Below, piece after piece: positions 1 to 7,623 of a stretch of 64,000 bases of DNA (within the stretch, counting starts at the first letter, position 1; every line of letters starts with the position of its first letter). Below the pieces are notes generated by a model. It saw nothing but the letters and a program-made list of their open reading frames with translations. It did not search any database and was not told the origin of the DNA. This stretch comes from an uncultured Porphyromonadaceae bacterium (GTDB lineage Bacteria > Bacteroidota > Bacteroidia > Bacteroidales > Muribaculaceae): contig CANPGB010000004.1 of NCBI GenBank assembly GCA_947573485.1, positions 62,001 to 126,000 on the forward strand, read 5' to 3'. A program made the translations under genes and the position numbers.

Positions 1-277
1 CGTTCTCGGTCATTATTTCATTTATCACTCCGCCTTCGCGCGACCAGCGGTTGTTGTTGCCCATGTGCGAGGTGGCACCCAGGGCCCACAGACGTACCTC
101 GCTCGAAGCGTTGCCGCCGAGCACGGGGCGGTCCTGCACAAGCACCACATGTGCCCCGTGGCGCGCTGCCGTGAGGGCGCAGCATACGCCCGTCAGGCCA
201 CCGCCGATTACAATGATGTCGCCGGTGACAGTATCGCACTTTGGGGTGCGCGATGCTACAAATCCTTGACTGTTCAT
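1..277 (-). CDS. FAD-dependent oxidoreductase, N-terminal fragment (cut by window edge)
   Basis: This ORF is missing from the supplied track. Read on the minus strand from the ATG at 277 it stays open to the window edge (92 codons seen). It shows a Rossmann dinucleotide-binding motif (DIIVIGGGLTGVCCALTAA) near residues 20-40, then DRPVLGGNASSEVRLW, which closely matches RPVLGGNNSSEVRV in the oxidoreductase at 17549-19393. That places it in the FAD_oxidored (PF12831-type) family. No signal peptide is visible, so it is probably cytoplasmic. It starts 25 bp after the symporter stop and is probably co-transcribed with it, suggesting oxidation of the imported compound; substrate unknown. Confidence 0.9.
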   Translation of the reverse strand, partial: MNSQGFVASRTPKCDTVTGDIIVIGGGLTGVCCALTAARHGAHVVLVQDRPVLGGNASSEVRLWALGATSHMGNNNRWSREGGVINEIMTEN

Positions 278-302
278 AGATGGTTTTATAGTGTTTTTTT
301 CT

Positions 303-1949
303 TTATTTTCGGAAACGGATAATCAGACCTGCCGCAAGCACTATGCACCCCATGGTCGCTGGCACATACTGCGAGCTGTCGGCAAGCAGGCCGAGCACTG
401 TTATCAGCACACCGGCAAGACTTATGCTCAGCCCCAACACACGGCGGGTGAAGCGGTTGGCAGCCTGACCCTCTTCGGTCACCGCGGCTGCGGCGGCATC
501 GGCACGGCTCTCTTCCTTGCTGTACTCAAGGTAGCGCGGGTCTACATAGGCGCGGCTCCACAGGTAAAGCTCGGTGATTATAAGCAGAACCACAGGCACG
601 AAGGCGCCAACGGCCATTTCGGCTCCACGGCTGAGCGTCACTCCCGCAAGAGGCAGCGCGAACTTGCACGAGAGGGTTATACCAAGGCTTATCAAGGTCA
701 CCGAGAGCACCGTGCGCGCGTTCTGACGCTTGCTGAAAAGCGACCAGATAACGGGCAGATACAGGGGAACTCCCGTGAGCGCCGCTACGCTTATCACCAC
801 GTTCACAATGCCGCCCATGCTCTTCACAAGCAGTGCCACAACAAGGGCGAGCAAGCCGAAGCCAAGGGTCGAAAGGCGTGCAACAAGCATAAGGGTGCGG
901 TCGCTCGCCGAAGGCACGAGGCGACGGAAAATATCGTTGGTAAACACGCCCGCAGAAATATTCAGAGTGGCGTTCAGAGAGCTCGCTGTGGCAAAAATCA
1001 TACCGCCGAGCATAAGGCCCAGCAGGCCACCGGGCATGGCAAGTTTGCACATCAGCAGGTAGGCGTTCTCGTTATCGAGACCCGTAAGACCGGGGTCATA
1101 CACGCGGTAGAGCATCGGGGGCAGCATCCACAGAAGGGCGCTCACAAGGTAGAGGGCCCCGAAAAGCCAACCCACCTTGCGGCTGTCGCCGGGTGTCTTC
1201 ACTGAGGTATAGCGCTGAACATATGCCCAGTTGCCGCCAAGGAAGAAGGAGTTGTACACGCAGAAAGCTATCAGGAACCACCACGAGTACTCGCCATGAA
1301 CGGGCATCCCGAAATTCTCGGGGACGGCGGCAAGGAAGGCCTCTACGCCTCCAACTTTCTCAAACGACAGCGGCACAACGATTATCACTGCCGAGAAAAG
1401 TATCACAAACTGCAGAACATCGGTAACAACCACGCCGCGCAGGCCGCCTATCGAAACATAAATCATGCTGAACACGCCCAAGGCGAGTATCGACCACGTA
1501 AGCGGTATTCCCGCAGCTACCTCAACGATTTTCGCCACAGGATAAAGAAAACTGCCCGTGGTGAATACCGATACTATAAGGAAAATATATGTATAGAATT
1601 TCTGTACACGCACGCCAAGGCGGTCGTTGATATAGCCTGCCGCCGTTAGCGCCTGCGTCCGTTGCCAGCGCGGTGCTATCCATGTGCCCACGGCGAAACC
1701 GGCTATCGACATCGTAAGCTGAATCATTACGGCAACAAATCCGTAGGAGTAAGCTATGGAGCCCCACACTACAAAGGTGCCGGCCGAGAAGAAGCCCATG
1801 AAGAGCGAGAGGCCGTTCATACCCCAGGGTACATTGCCGCCTCCGGCAAAGAAACTTTTCATGTCTTTGCCCGTGCGCGAGAAGGCGATGCCCGTGGCAA
1901 GGACGCCTATCGAAAAGAGGACGATTGTGATAAGATCGAGATTGTTCAT
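303..1949 (-). CDS. Sodium:solute symporter (SSS/SLC5 family)
   Basis: A 548-residue, very hydrophobic protein with many predicted membrane helices, starting MNNLDLITIVLFSIGVLATG. The early helices and the FFAGGGNVPWGMNGLSLFMG segment are typical of the SSS family (Na+-coupled uptake of sugars, sialic acids or similar solutes across the inner membrane). The length is normal for the family. It sits between an upstream LacI-type regulator and a downstream FAD oxidoreductase on the same strand, with LacI-like operators upstream, so a sugar or sugar-acid substrate is likely (inference). The exact substrate cannot be read from sequence. Confidence 0.92.
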   Translation of the reverse strand: MNNLDLITIVLFSIGVLATGIAFSRTGKDMKSFFAGGGNVPWGMNGLSLFMGFFSAGTFVVWGSIAYSYGFVAVMIQLTMSIAGFAVGTWIAPRWQRTQALTAAGYINDRLGVRVQKFYTYIFLIVSVFTTGSFLYPVAKIVEVAAGIPLTWSILALGVFSMIYVSIGGLRGVVVTDVLQFVILFSAVIIVVPLSFEKVGGVEAFLAAVPENFGMPVHGEYSWWFLIAFCVYNSFFLGGNWAYVQRYTSVKTPGDSRKVGWLFGALYLVSALLWMLPPMLYRVYDPGLTGLDNENAYLLMCKLAMPGGLLGLMLGGMIFATASSLNATLNISAGVFTNDIFRRLVPSASDRTLMLVARLSTLGFGLLALVVALLVKSMGGIVNVVISVAALTGVPLYLPVIWSLFSKRQNARTVLSVTLISLGITLSCKFALPLAGVTLSRGAEMAVGAFVPVVLLIITELYLWSRAYVDPRYLEYSKEESRADAAAAAVTEEGQAANRFTRRVLGLSISLAGVLITVLGLLADSSQYVPATMGCIVLAAGLIIRFRK

Positions 1950-1997
1950 TGCTTGGTTTTCGGTTTAAGGTGTGCGGCCTTTTTAGCTTCCGCTCTG

Positions 1998-2005
1998 CAA
2001 ATTTA
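1998..2005 (-). promoter_or_regulatory. Promoter -7 element (TAAATTTG) of the symporter
   Basis: On the minus strand TAAATTTG matches the Bacteroidota -7 consensus TAnnTTTG, about 50 bp before the symporter ATG. No TTTG -33 box is found at the right spacing, which would fit a regulated promoter. Confidence 0.5.
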
Positions 2006-2051
2006 TTAATTACAAAGCATAGATTTTCATAAACTTACAACAAAATTAACG

Positions 2052-2085
2052 GGAACGTTTGCGGTAATTTTTCGCAAACGTTTCC
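2052..2085. promoter_or_regulatory. Paired LacI-type operator half-palindromes
   Basis: GGAACGTTTGCG (2052-2063) and CGCAAACGTTTCC (2073-2085) form a near-perfect inverted repeat with a 9-bp spacer. Each arm contains an AACGTT core, as in LacI/GalR operators (for example GCAAACGTTTGC). The element is about 50-85 bp upstream of the symporter -7 box. The regulator gene at 2313-3329 is the obvious partner (inference). Confidence 0.6.
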
Positions 2086-2155
2086 GTTCCGGAATCATAA
2101 TTCTTTCGGTTCCTTACTGTGCAGTAATTAAGGAAATAAGCCTTGTGCTCACCCC

Positions 2156-2250
2156 TTCCCCCGGAGGGGGTAAAGCTGGTTAACCGGGGGTGCATGTCAC
2201 CCCCGGCAGAGGGCCTGCGGAGGCCATGCCGTGCCGGAGGTACAGTACCG
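2156..2250 (-). repeat. Structured intergenic repeat, diverged copy
   Basis: Read on the minus strand, this stretch has the same order of elements as the repeats at 56.3-57.1 kb: a GTACCTCCGGCACGGCA-like arm, a GC-rich hairpin, a GGTTAAC-AGCTTTA block and a CCCTCCGGG hairpin. The hairpin stems differ in sequence from the 57-kb copies but stay paired. It is non-coding, between the symporter promoter and the LacI-type gene. Confidence 0.75.
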
Positions 2251-2285
2251 GGTCTCCCCCCTTTTGGTAGCAACTCTTTGGTGTC

Positions 2286-2307
2286 GTGCGAGGGCGGAAA
2301 GCCCGAG
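2286..2307 (+). repeat. Short hairpin repeat GTGCGAGGGCGGAAAGCCCGAG
   Basis: This exact 22-mer also occurs three times at 6495-6711. The core GGGC-GGAAA-GCCC can fold into a small hairpin. It abuts the 3' end of the LacI-type gene. Confidence 0.85.
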
Positions 2308-2312
2308 TGTGC

Positions 2313-3329
2313 TCACTCCGCCGCCACCGACGAGTCACGCACATTGAGCGTTGCGTCGAGGTACACCGTGCGTGGCTCCACATGCCGCTCGGCTTTGAGC
2401 TGCCTGATGAGCAGGCGCGCTGCCTCGCGCCCCATTTCCTTCATCGGCTGAAGCACGGTGGTGAGCTGAGGCTCCACGACGGTGGCCATCGAGCCCTCGC
2501 TGAAGCCTACGATAGCCACATCCTGCGGTATGCGCTTCCCGGCAGCTTTCAGAGCCTTCATCGCTCCTATCGCCACAGGGTCGTTGAACGCGAAAATGGC
2601 ATCGGGCAGTGGCTCGCCGCTGTCTATTATGCGCTGCATGGCTTCCCGCCCGTCTTTTATAAAGATTCCCGCAGTGCGCACCTTACCCTCGGGGTCGAGC
2701 CCGGCCTTGGTGAGCGCGCGGGCAAAGCCCTCGGCACGCATTGGCGTGATACTGAGGTTCACGGGGCCGCCAAGGTGCAGTATATTGCGCCGACCGGTGT
2801 CTATAAGGTGGTCGACGGCGAGCTCGGCCATATCGGCGTCATTGATAAGAACTTTCGATACCTTGATCGACGGGCAGCGGTTGAAGAAAACCATGGGCGT
2901 GCCGCGGTCCATAAGGTTGCGGTACTCGGCCTCGTTGCCGCCCTCGTTGGTGACCGACATTATTATGCCGTCAACAAGATACTCCTCCATAACGCGCATG
3001 TTCTCAAGCTCCTGCTCGCGGTTCTCGTTGCTCTGTGAGATAATCATGCGGTAGTTCTCGCGTGCAAGCTCCTCCTGGATACCGAGCACTACGTTCGGAA
3101 AGAAGCTGCTCACAAACTCGGGGATGATTATGCCTATTATACCCGTGTGCTTGTTCTGCAGGTTGCGGGCGTTGGGGTTGGGACGGTAATTGAGTTTCTT
3201 TGCCGTCTCGAGAACTTTGTCGCGGGTCTCTCGTTTCACGTCCCACGCATCCGACAGGGCGCGCGATACAGTCGAAGTCGAGATTCCAAGTTCTCTTGCA
3301 ATATCTTTGATCGTAACGTGGTTTTTCAT
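2313..3329 (-). CDS. LacI/GalR-family transcriptional regulator
   Basis: The start is set at the ATG at 3329 (MKNHVTIKDIAR), not the track start at 3479, because the LacI helix-turn-helix begins at the very N-terminus in this family and the 50 extra residues run over the promoter region. This gives 338 residues. The HTH (VTIKDIARELGISTSTVSRAL) is at residues 4-25, followed by a periplasmic-binding-protein-like effector domain (from about residue 60; GIIGIIIPEF). Such proteins repress or activate sugar genes on binding a sugar ligand. It lies directly upstream of the symporter/oxidoreductase pair, and matching operators lie in between. Confidence 0.95.
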   Translation of the reverse strand: MKNHVTIKDIARELGISTSTVSRALSDAWDVKRETRDKVLETAKKLNYRPNPNARNLQNKHTGIIGIIIPEFVSSFFPNVVLGIQEELARENYRMIISQSNENREQELENMRVMEEYLVDGIIMSVTNEGGNEAEYRNLMDRGTPMVFFNRCPSIKVSKVLINDADMAELAVDHLIDTGRRNILHLGGPVNLSITPMRAEGFARALTKAGLDPEGKVRTAGIFIKDGREAMQRIIDSGEPLPDAIFAFNDPVAIGAMKALKAAGKRIPQDVAIVGFSEGSMATVVEPQLTTVLQPMKEMGREAARLLIRQLKAERHVEPRTVYLDATLNVRDSSVAAE

Positions 3330-3353
3330 GCGGTGGTAAGGTATAATATTTTG

Positions 3354-3361
3354 CAAAGATA
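3354..3361 (-). promoter_or_regulatory. Promoter -7 element (TATCTTTG) of the LacI-type gene
   Basis: TATCTTTG on the minus strand matches TAnnTTTG and lies 25 bp before the chosen ATG at 3329. This supports that start over the longer track ORF. No clear -33 box. Confidence 0.55.
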
Positions 3362-3422
3362 AGTAATTTAGCAATTGTTCCACACCTCCGCAACACCCCC
3401 GGATATGTTGTAAAACATACCT

Positions 3423-3454
3423 TTTGCTTCTCTCAAAAACTTTGATTACTTTTG
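3423..3454 (+). promoter_or_regulatory. Promoter of the AAA-ATPase-like gene
   Basis: TTTG (3423-3426), a 20-bp spacer and TACTTTTG (3447-3454) fit the Bacteroidota sigma-factor consensus TTTG/TAnnTTTG. It lies 29 bp upstream of the ATG. Confidence 0.75.
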
Positions 3455-3482
3455 CGTTACAAATTGTGCAATTCTTCAAGCT

Positions 3483-5051
3483 ATGAACAGTCAGTTATAC
3501 CCTATCGGCATACAGTCGTTCCCGCAGATACGCGAGAACGGATATCTATATGTCGATAAAACTGAGTATATCCACAACCTGGTATCCTCTGGAAAATATT
3601 ATTTTCTGAGTCGCCCCAGGCGCTTCGGAAAGTCGCTGTTCATCAGTACTCTCGAAGAATTTTTCAAAGGCAACCGTGCACTTTTCGAGGGGCTTGCCAT
3701 AAGCCGCTATGCCTATGATATGGAGCCGCACCCGGTGTTTCACCTCGATTTCACAGGCCGGAATTACAACACTCCCGGCAGTCTTGATGCACACCTCAAC
3801 AGCATGCTCGAGCGTTGGGAAGAGATTTACGGCGCCGAAAAGGCGCAACGTGCGCCCGAAGAGCGCTTTGAATATCTTATACTTCGGGCAAGGGAAATCT
3901 CCGGGAAGCAGGTTGTGATACTTATCGACGAGTACGACAAACCTCTCCTTGAGACTGCCGACCACCCTGAGTTGCAGGAAGCATTCCGCGACCGTCTAAG
4001 AGCCGTTTACGGCAATTTGAAAAAGCTTGACGGGGATATTCGTTTCGCTTTTCTTACCGGAGTTACCAAATTCGGACATCTGAGTATTTTCAGCGACCTT
4101 AACAATCTGAGGGATATATCCATGGAGAGCGCTTTCGGCGGTATCTGCGGAATCACCGAGCACGAACTCCACTCTTATTTCGACGATGGCGTGGCCGCTT
4201 TTGCTTCGGCAAACGGCATAGGAATCGAAGAGGCTTATGGCCTGCTCAGGCAGAACTACGACGGCTATCACTTCGCGCCGGTAGCTTCTCCCGATGTTTA
4301 CAATCCATTCAGCCTGCTCATTTGCCTTACACGCAAGTGGATAGGCGACTATTGGTTTCAGACAGGCACACCTTCGTTCCTCATAAAAATGATTAAGGCA
4401 AGGCATATTTCGCTTGAATCACTCGGAAAACTTGAAGTACGCCAGTCTGAGATTGAAAATGTGTCGTTCGATATGCGCTCGAGCCTTTACCCGGTGCTCT
4501 ATCAGGCCGGATATCTGACGATAAAAGCCTATCGTCCGGAGACGAGAACCCTTACTCTCGGGTTCCCTAACAGGGAGGTCGAAGAGGGATTCTTCATGCA
4601 GCTCATGAAAGTTTATGCGGCTCATGCTGAGATTGATTCCGGATTCAGCATTGTGAAATTCTACGATGATGTCTGTGAGGGCCGCCCGCAAGATTTCATG
4701 CAGAGGTTGCAGAGTATTTTCTCCGATTTCAACCGCGAGGGTTTCAATCACGTCAATCTCGAACAACATTATCAGGATATTACCTATATCATCATGAAGC
4801 TTCTCGGCTTTATGACGCATATAGAGTACCGCACTGCTTCGGGGCGCATCGATATGCTCGTCGAAACTCCCAGCTTTATCTACCTTTTTGAATTTAAAAT
4901 GGATAAATCGGCCGAAGAGGCAATAGCGCAGATTGATTCAAAGGATTACCTGCTACCTTTCAAGGCCGACAACCGACGCCTTATAAAAATCGGAGCCAAC
5001 TTTTCAAGCAAACTGCGTAGCATAGACAGTTGGCTGATTGTTGAAGCTTGA
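3483..5051 (+). CDS. AAA-ATPase-like protein with C-terminal PD-(D/E)XK nuclease domain
   Basis: A 522-residue protein of the family with an AAA-ATPase_like domain (PF09820-type) and a PDDEXK_9 domain (PF08011-type). The P-loop variant SRPRRFGKS is at about residues 43-51 and a Walker B-like VVILIDEYDKPL at about 144-155. Near the C-terminus GRIDMLVE...FEFKMDK gives the D...ExK nuclease signature (about residues 455-475). These proteins are abundant and multi-copy in Bacteroidales; their function is unknown, with links to mobile DNA or toxin roles only suspected. It has its own consensus promoter and is divergent from the LacI-type gene. It looks intact. Confidence 0.9.
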   Translation: MNSQLYPIGIQSFPQIRENGYLYVDKTEYIHNLVSSGKYYFLSRPRRFGKSLFISTLEEFFKGNRALFEGLAISRYAYDMEPHPVFHLDFTGRNYNTPGSLDAHLNSMLERWEEIYGAEKAQRAPEERFEYLILRAREISGKQVVILIDEYDKPLLETADHPELQEAFRDRLRAVYGNLKKLDGDIRFAFLTGVTKFGHLSIFSDLNNLRDISMESAFGGICGITEHELHSYFDDGVAAFASANGIGIEEAYGLLRQNYDGYHFAPVASPDVYNPFSLLICLTRKWIGDYWFQTGTPSFLIKMIKARHISLESLGKLEVRQSEIENVSFDMRSSLYPVLYQAGYLTIKAYRPETRTLTLGFPNREVEEGFFMQLMKVYAAHAEIDSGFSIVKFYDDVCEGRPQDFMQRLQSIFSDFNREGFNHVNLEQHYQDITYIIMKLLGFMTHIEYRTASGRIDMLVETPSFIYLFEFKMDKSAEEAIAQIDSKDYLLPFKADNRRLIKIGANFSSKLRSIDSWLIVEA

Positions 5052-5083
5052 TAGCAGGAGGTGCTCTTCTCGGCTTTTTTCCG

Positions 5084-5091
5084 TAACTTTG
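5084..5091 (+). promoter_or_regulatory. Promoter -7 element (TAACTTTG)
   Basis: TAACTTTG matches TAnnTTTG, 25 bp before the ATG of the secreted protein at 5117. No -33 box seen. Confidence 0.55.
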
Positions 5092-5116
5092 CACCACTTA
5101 ATTCTTCAAGGGCACA

Positions 5117-6475
5117 ATGAAACACTATTTTACCGCATTTTTACTCCTCCTCATAGCAGGCTCTGCAATGGCTGCTGAGCGCTCGTTCACCATACGTTTC
5201 GGAGCCGCCACGGCATCTACGGCCTCGCTCACAAACGATAACTTCATCTCTGCCGTAAGCGCCGGGGCCGATTATATCGACCACGTTACAAGCGTTGTAT
5301 CGGTATTCCCCGAGAAAGATGCAATTCGCCTTTCATCGAACAACCGCAACGGTAAATTCAACATACACCTGGCCGACGACGCCTGCGTGGTGGCTACAAA
5401 AATTGTGATCGACGCACGCCGATACGACAACGACCGCGACGCCGAGGCTGCTCTCATGATTAACTCGGAGACTTTCTACATAACCTCGCCCGCCGACGAA
5501 CTCTATACCCTTTACATACCCTCGCGCCCCGAGAAAACCCTCACAAACATCATTGTAGACGCTGAGCGCCGTGTGTATCTCAACGCCATAACCGTGTACT
5601 ACGACGATTCCAAGGGCGACGTCGGCCCCGTGCTCGAGACTGTCGCTGCGCCCGTATTCACCCCCGGCGCCGGTACCGTTACCGCAGGCACGCGTGTGGA
5701 GATGAAGTCGGCAACCGTAGGAGCGCAGATTTACTATACTATCGACGGCACCGAGCCGTCGTCGGCAGCTCTGCTCTACGAGGCTCCCGTGGAGATTAGC
5801 CACGACATCACCCTGCGTGCCTTCGCCGTGGCCGACGGCATGAAGCCCTCGGCTATTGTCTCTGCCGACTTCAAGGTGCGCAACCCGCAGGCCACCCTCG
5901 AGTCGTATTTCAACTTCGCCGAGCCTGAAACTCTTAACCCCGCCGTAGCCGCTCCTGCCGTTAAAGAAGCCGTTGACCTCGACGGACGCACCTTCTCCGA
6001 CGGCGACGTTGCCGTAAGCTTCACAGCTGCCGAAGACGGCAACACCCATGTGCGCCTCTATGGCTCATACGACGCCGGAACCGACCTCCGCATCTATAAC
6101 GGCGACGTAATGACAATCCGCTCGCTCAACCCCGCTTTCGTTATCACAGGTGCCGAAGTCACCGTCTCGCTCAGCGGTGCCAACTCCGACGCCTGGTTCC
6201 TGCCCTCGGCAGGCGAGTGGGTCTGGGAACGCAACTGCTGGGAACCCGGCGACGAAGCTGTGACCGAACTCGCCCTCGCATCGTGGATGCAGAGCAGCAT
6301 AACAGAGCTCCGCGTGACCCTCGACCAGACATCAGGTGCCGCTCTCACCCCGGCCGCTACCGTCGCCCCCGTCTACTACAACCTCCAGGGTGTGCGCGTG
6401 GCCAACCCCACCACCGGCCTCTACATTAAGCTCACCCCGCAAGGAGCCTCTAAAATCCTCATACGCGCCGAGTAA
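5117..6475 (+). CDS. Secreted protein with chitobiase/beta-hexosaminidase C-terminal-type domain
   Basis: A 452-residue protein with a clear signal peptide (MKHYFTAFLLLLIAGSAMAA). Residues about 175-255 carry a CHB_HEX_C_1-type beta-sandwich (APVFTPGAGTV...IYYTIDGTEPSS...ITLRAFAVADGMKPS), common in cell-surface proteins of this phylum. The C-terminus ends with YYNLQGVRVANPTTGLYI, the same tail as in the beta-helix protein at 37356. That tail resembles a type IX-like sorting or anchoring sequence (inference). There is no catalytic motif. It stands alone, with repeats downstream; function unknown. Confidence 0.85.
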   Translation: MKHYFTAFLLLLIAGSAMAAERSFTIRFGAATASTASLTNDNFISAVSAGADYIDHVTSVVSVFPEKDAIRLSSNNRNGKFNIHLADDACVVATKIVIDARRYDNDRDAEAALMINSETFYITSPADELYTLYIPSRPEKTLTNIIVDAERRVYLNAITVYYDDSKGDVGPVLETVAAPVFTPGAGTVTAGTRVEMKSATVGAQIYYTIDGTEPSSAALLYEAPVEISHDITLRAFAVADGMKPSAIVSADFKVRNPQATLESYFNFAEPETLNPAVAAPAVKEAVDLDGRTFSDGDVAVSFTAAEDGNTHVRLYGSYDAGTDLRIYNGDVMTIRSLNPAFVITGAEVTVSLSGANSDAWFLPSAGEWVWERNCWEPGDEAVTELALASWMQSSITELRVTLDQTSGAALTPAATVAPVYYNLQGVRVANPTTGLYIKLTPQGASKILIRAE

Positions 6476-6484
6476 AGCGGCCAC

Positions 6485-6712
6485 CTTTGAAGTTGTGCGA
6501 GGGCGGAAAGCCCGAGCCCTGCGCCACATAATTTGTTCATGCAAGGTGGCTTCAGCCACCGCATCAGCACCCACGCAAGAGCAGGCTGCTTTGAAGTTGT
6601 GCGAGGGCGGAAAGCCCGAGCCCCGCGCCACATAATTTGTTTAGGCAAGGTGGCTTCAGCCACCGCATCAGCCTTACCCCTTTGGAGTTGTGCGAGGGCG
6701 GAAAGCCCGAGT
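6485..6712 (+). repeat. Cluster of three direct repeats with hairpin cores
   Basis: The core GTGCGAGGGCGGAAAGCCCGAG recurs at 6495, 6599 and 6690. The first two copies extend over about 85 bp, including CGCCACATAATTTGTT and the hairpin GGTGGC-TTCA-GCCACC. The 336-bp gap 6476-6811 holds only these repeats, a heptad stretch and the promoter of the next ORF. Track ORFs through it are artefacts. Confidence 0.9.
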
Positions 6713-6749
6713 TCGGGTTTCCCACGCATCACTGCAAAAGCCCGCACCC

Positions 6750-6757
6750 TATCTTTG
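6750..6757 (+). promoter_or_regulatory. Promoter -7 element (TATCTTTG)
   Basis: TATCTTTG matches TAnnTTTG, 54 bp upstream of the ATG at 6812. A perfect hairpin (AAGGCCGAA/TTCGGCCTT, about 6790-6810) lies between it and the start codon. Confidence 0.45.
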
Positions 6758-6768
6758 CACCATCACTT

Positions 6769-6790
6769 TACCCTTTTGCCTTTTGCCTTA
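6769..6790. repeat. Short 7-bp-period repeat (TTGCCTT)
   Basis: Two to three copies of a TTGCCTT heptad. The same 7-bp periodicity is seen at 7433-7470 and, as AAAGTCA, at 59802-59846. Confidence 0.55.
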
Positions 6791-6811
6791 AGGCCGAAGG
6801 CTTTCGGCCTT

Positions 6812-7534
6812 ATGCTCACCCCGCTCCCACATAAGCTCCGCCGCAGGCGCCCCCGCCCCGATATCACCGCTGAATTTCAGCGGTGGTACGGTCGCGCACT
6901 CCGTTGGTGGGAGCGCAAAGCCATCTACACCCTCGAGCGTCAGCGCCGCCAAGGCCTCACCATTAGAGCCCAAATTATCGACTGGCCCGGTACCGACACC
7001 ACCCCCGTCATCACAGCCTACATAAACTGGCTACTAACCCGTGCCGAGTGGGCCGAAGTCGCCATTGTCTCAAAAACCACAAAAGAGGCAAAAGAGATAG
7101 CCAAAAGCATCGACCGCAAGCAGGTATTCACAGCCTCCCACCGCAAGGCCGACCGGCTCCGAGGCTGCAACTTCCACATCTGCCTCATACATAATCTCTC
7201 AAATAAAGACTGGCGTACAGTCAACTCAGCCCTTGCCCCCATCATCCCCGACTACGGCATGGGCTGCGCCATTATCTACCACACAGGCAGCGGCACACGC
7301 ACGCCTGAGCTCCCTCCCGCCTTCATGCCACAGCCCACAATACGCGAGTATAAACAGCTCCACCCACACATACCCTTCGACCGCCCCGAGTCAATAGAAG
7401 CAGACCCCGACCCGCCCCCAAACAACTTAAAACTTTTGCCTTTTGACTCTTGCCTTTTGCCTTTAACCTTACCCATAGTCTTCTACGGGTCTGCGGCAGC
7501 TGCCCCGCCCCAATCGCAGCGAAGCGAAACTTGA
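6812..7534 (+). CDS. Hypothetical protein, possible degenerate ATPase/terminase-like domain
   Basis: I chose the ATG at 6812 (MLTPLPHKLRRRR) over the track start at 6533, because the upstream part only translates repeats. The protein is 240 residues with a very basic N-terminus. The middle (about residues 60-140: AIVSKTTKEAKEIAKSI...RLRGCNFHICLIHNLSNKDW) recalls the order of motifs in terminase or helicase ATPase domains, but the Walker A is absent and LIHN stands where an acidic LIDE would be expected. The last 35 or so residues read through a 7-bp-period repeat. It may be a decayed or repurposed gene; I do not recognise a function. Confidence 0.55.
   Translation: MLTPLPHKLRRRRPRPDITAEFQRWYGRALRWWERKAIYTLERQRRQGLTIRAQIIDWPGTDTTPVITAYINWLLTRAEWAEVAIVSKTTKEAKEIAKSIDRKQVFTASHRKADRLRGCNFHICLIHNLSNKDWRTVNSALAPIIPDYGMGCAIIYHTGSGTRTPELPPAFMPQPTIREYKQLHPHIPFDRPESIEADPDPPPNNLKLLPFDSCLLPLTLPIVFYGSAAAAPPQSQRSET
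7433..7470. repeat. 7-bp-period tandem repeat inside the 3' end of the ORF
   Basis: On the minus strand the sequence reads as heptads of the AAAGGCA/AGAGTCA type. It encodes the LKLLPFDSCLLPLTL tail of the ORF at 6812-7534. Confidence 0.65.
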
Positions 7535-7572
7535 AATATTGATAAATATCACATGCCTATATCAAAATAAAT

Positions 7573-7600
7573 AAGGCCGCACCCGGGTGGGCGCGGCCTT
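7573..7600 (-). terminator. Rho-independent terminator of the RND efflux operon
   Basis: AAGGCCGC (7573-7580) pairs with GCGGCCTT (7593-7600). On the minus strand the stem is followed by TTATTTATTTT. It lies 24 bp past the stop of the outer-membrane factor gene. Confidence 0.8.
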
Positions 7601-7623
7601 AGTGGTAATGGGGCAAGTTAATA

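Noticed and set aside
303-1205. 304-residue plus-strand ORF at 291-1205
   Set aside because: It lies opposite the symporter gene, is rich in His/Arg/Gly and has no recognisable domain; a shadow ORF of a GC-rich gene.
2046-2451. Small ORFs on both strands around 2.1-2.4 kb
   Set aside because: They translate the intergenic repeat and the end of the LacI-type gene. Similar repeat-derived peptides (SHGRQAPAVNEL type) appear at 57 kb.
6485-6712. CRISPR array from the evenly spaced repeats
   Set aside because: Only three copies with unequal spacing (104 and 91 bp), the spacers are themselves partly repeated, and there are no cas genes in the window.
6533-6811. N-terminal extension of the 333-residue ORF
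   Set aside because: It only reads through the repeat copies; the promoter at 6750 lies after it, so the start at 6812 is preferred.
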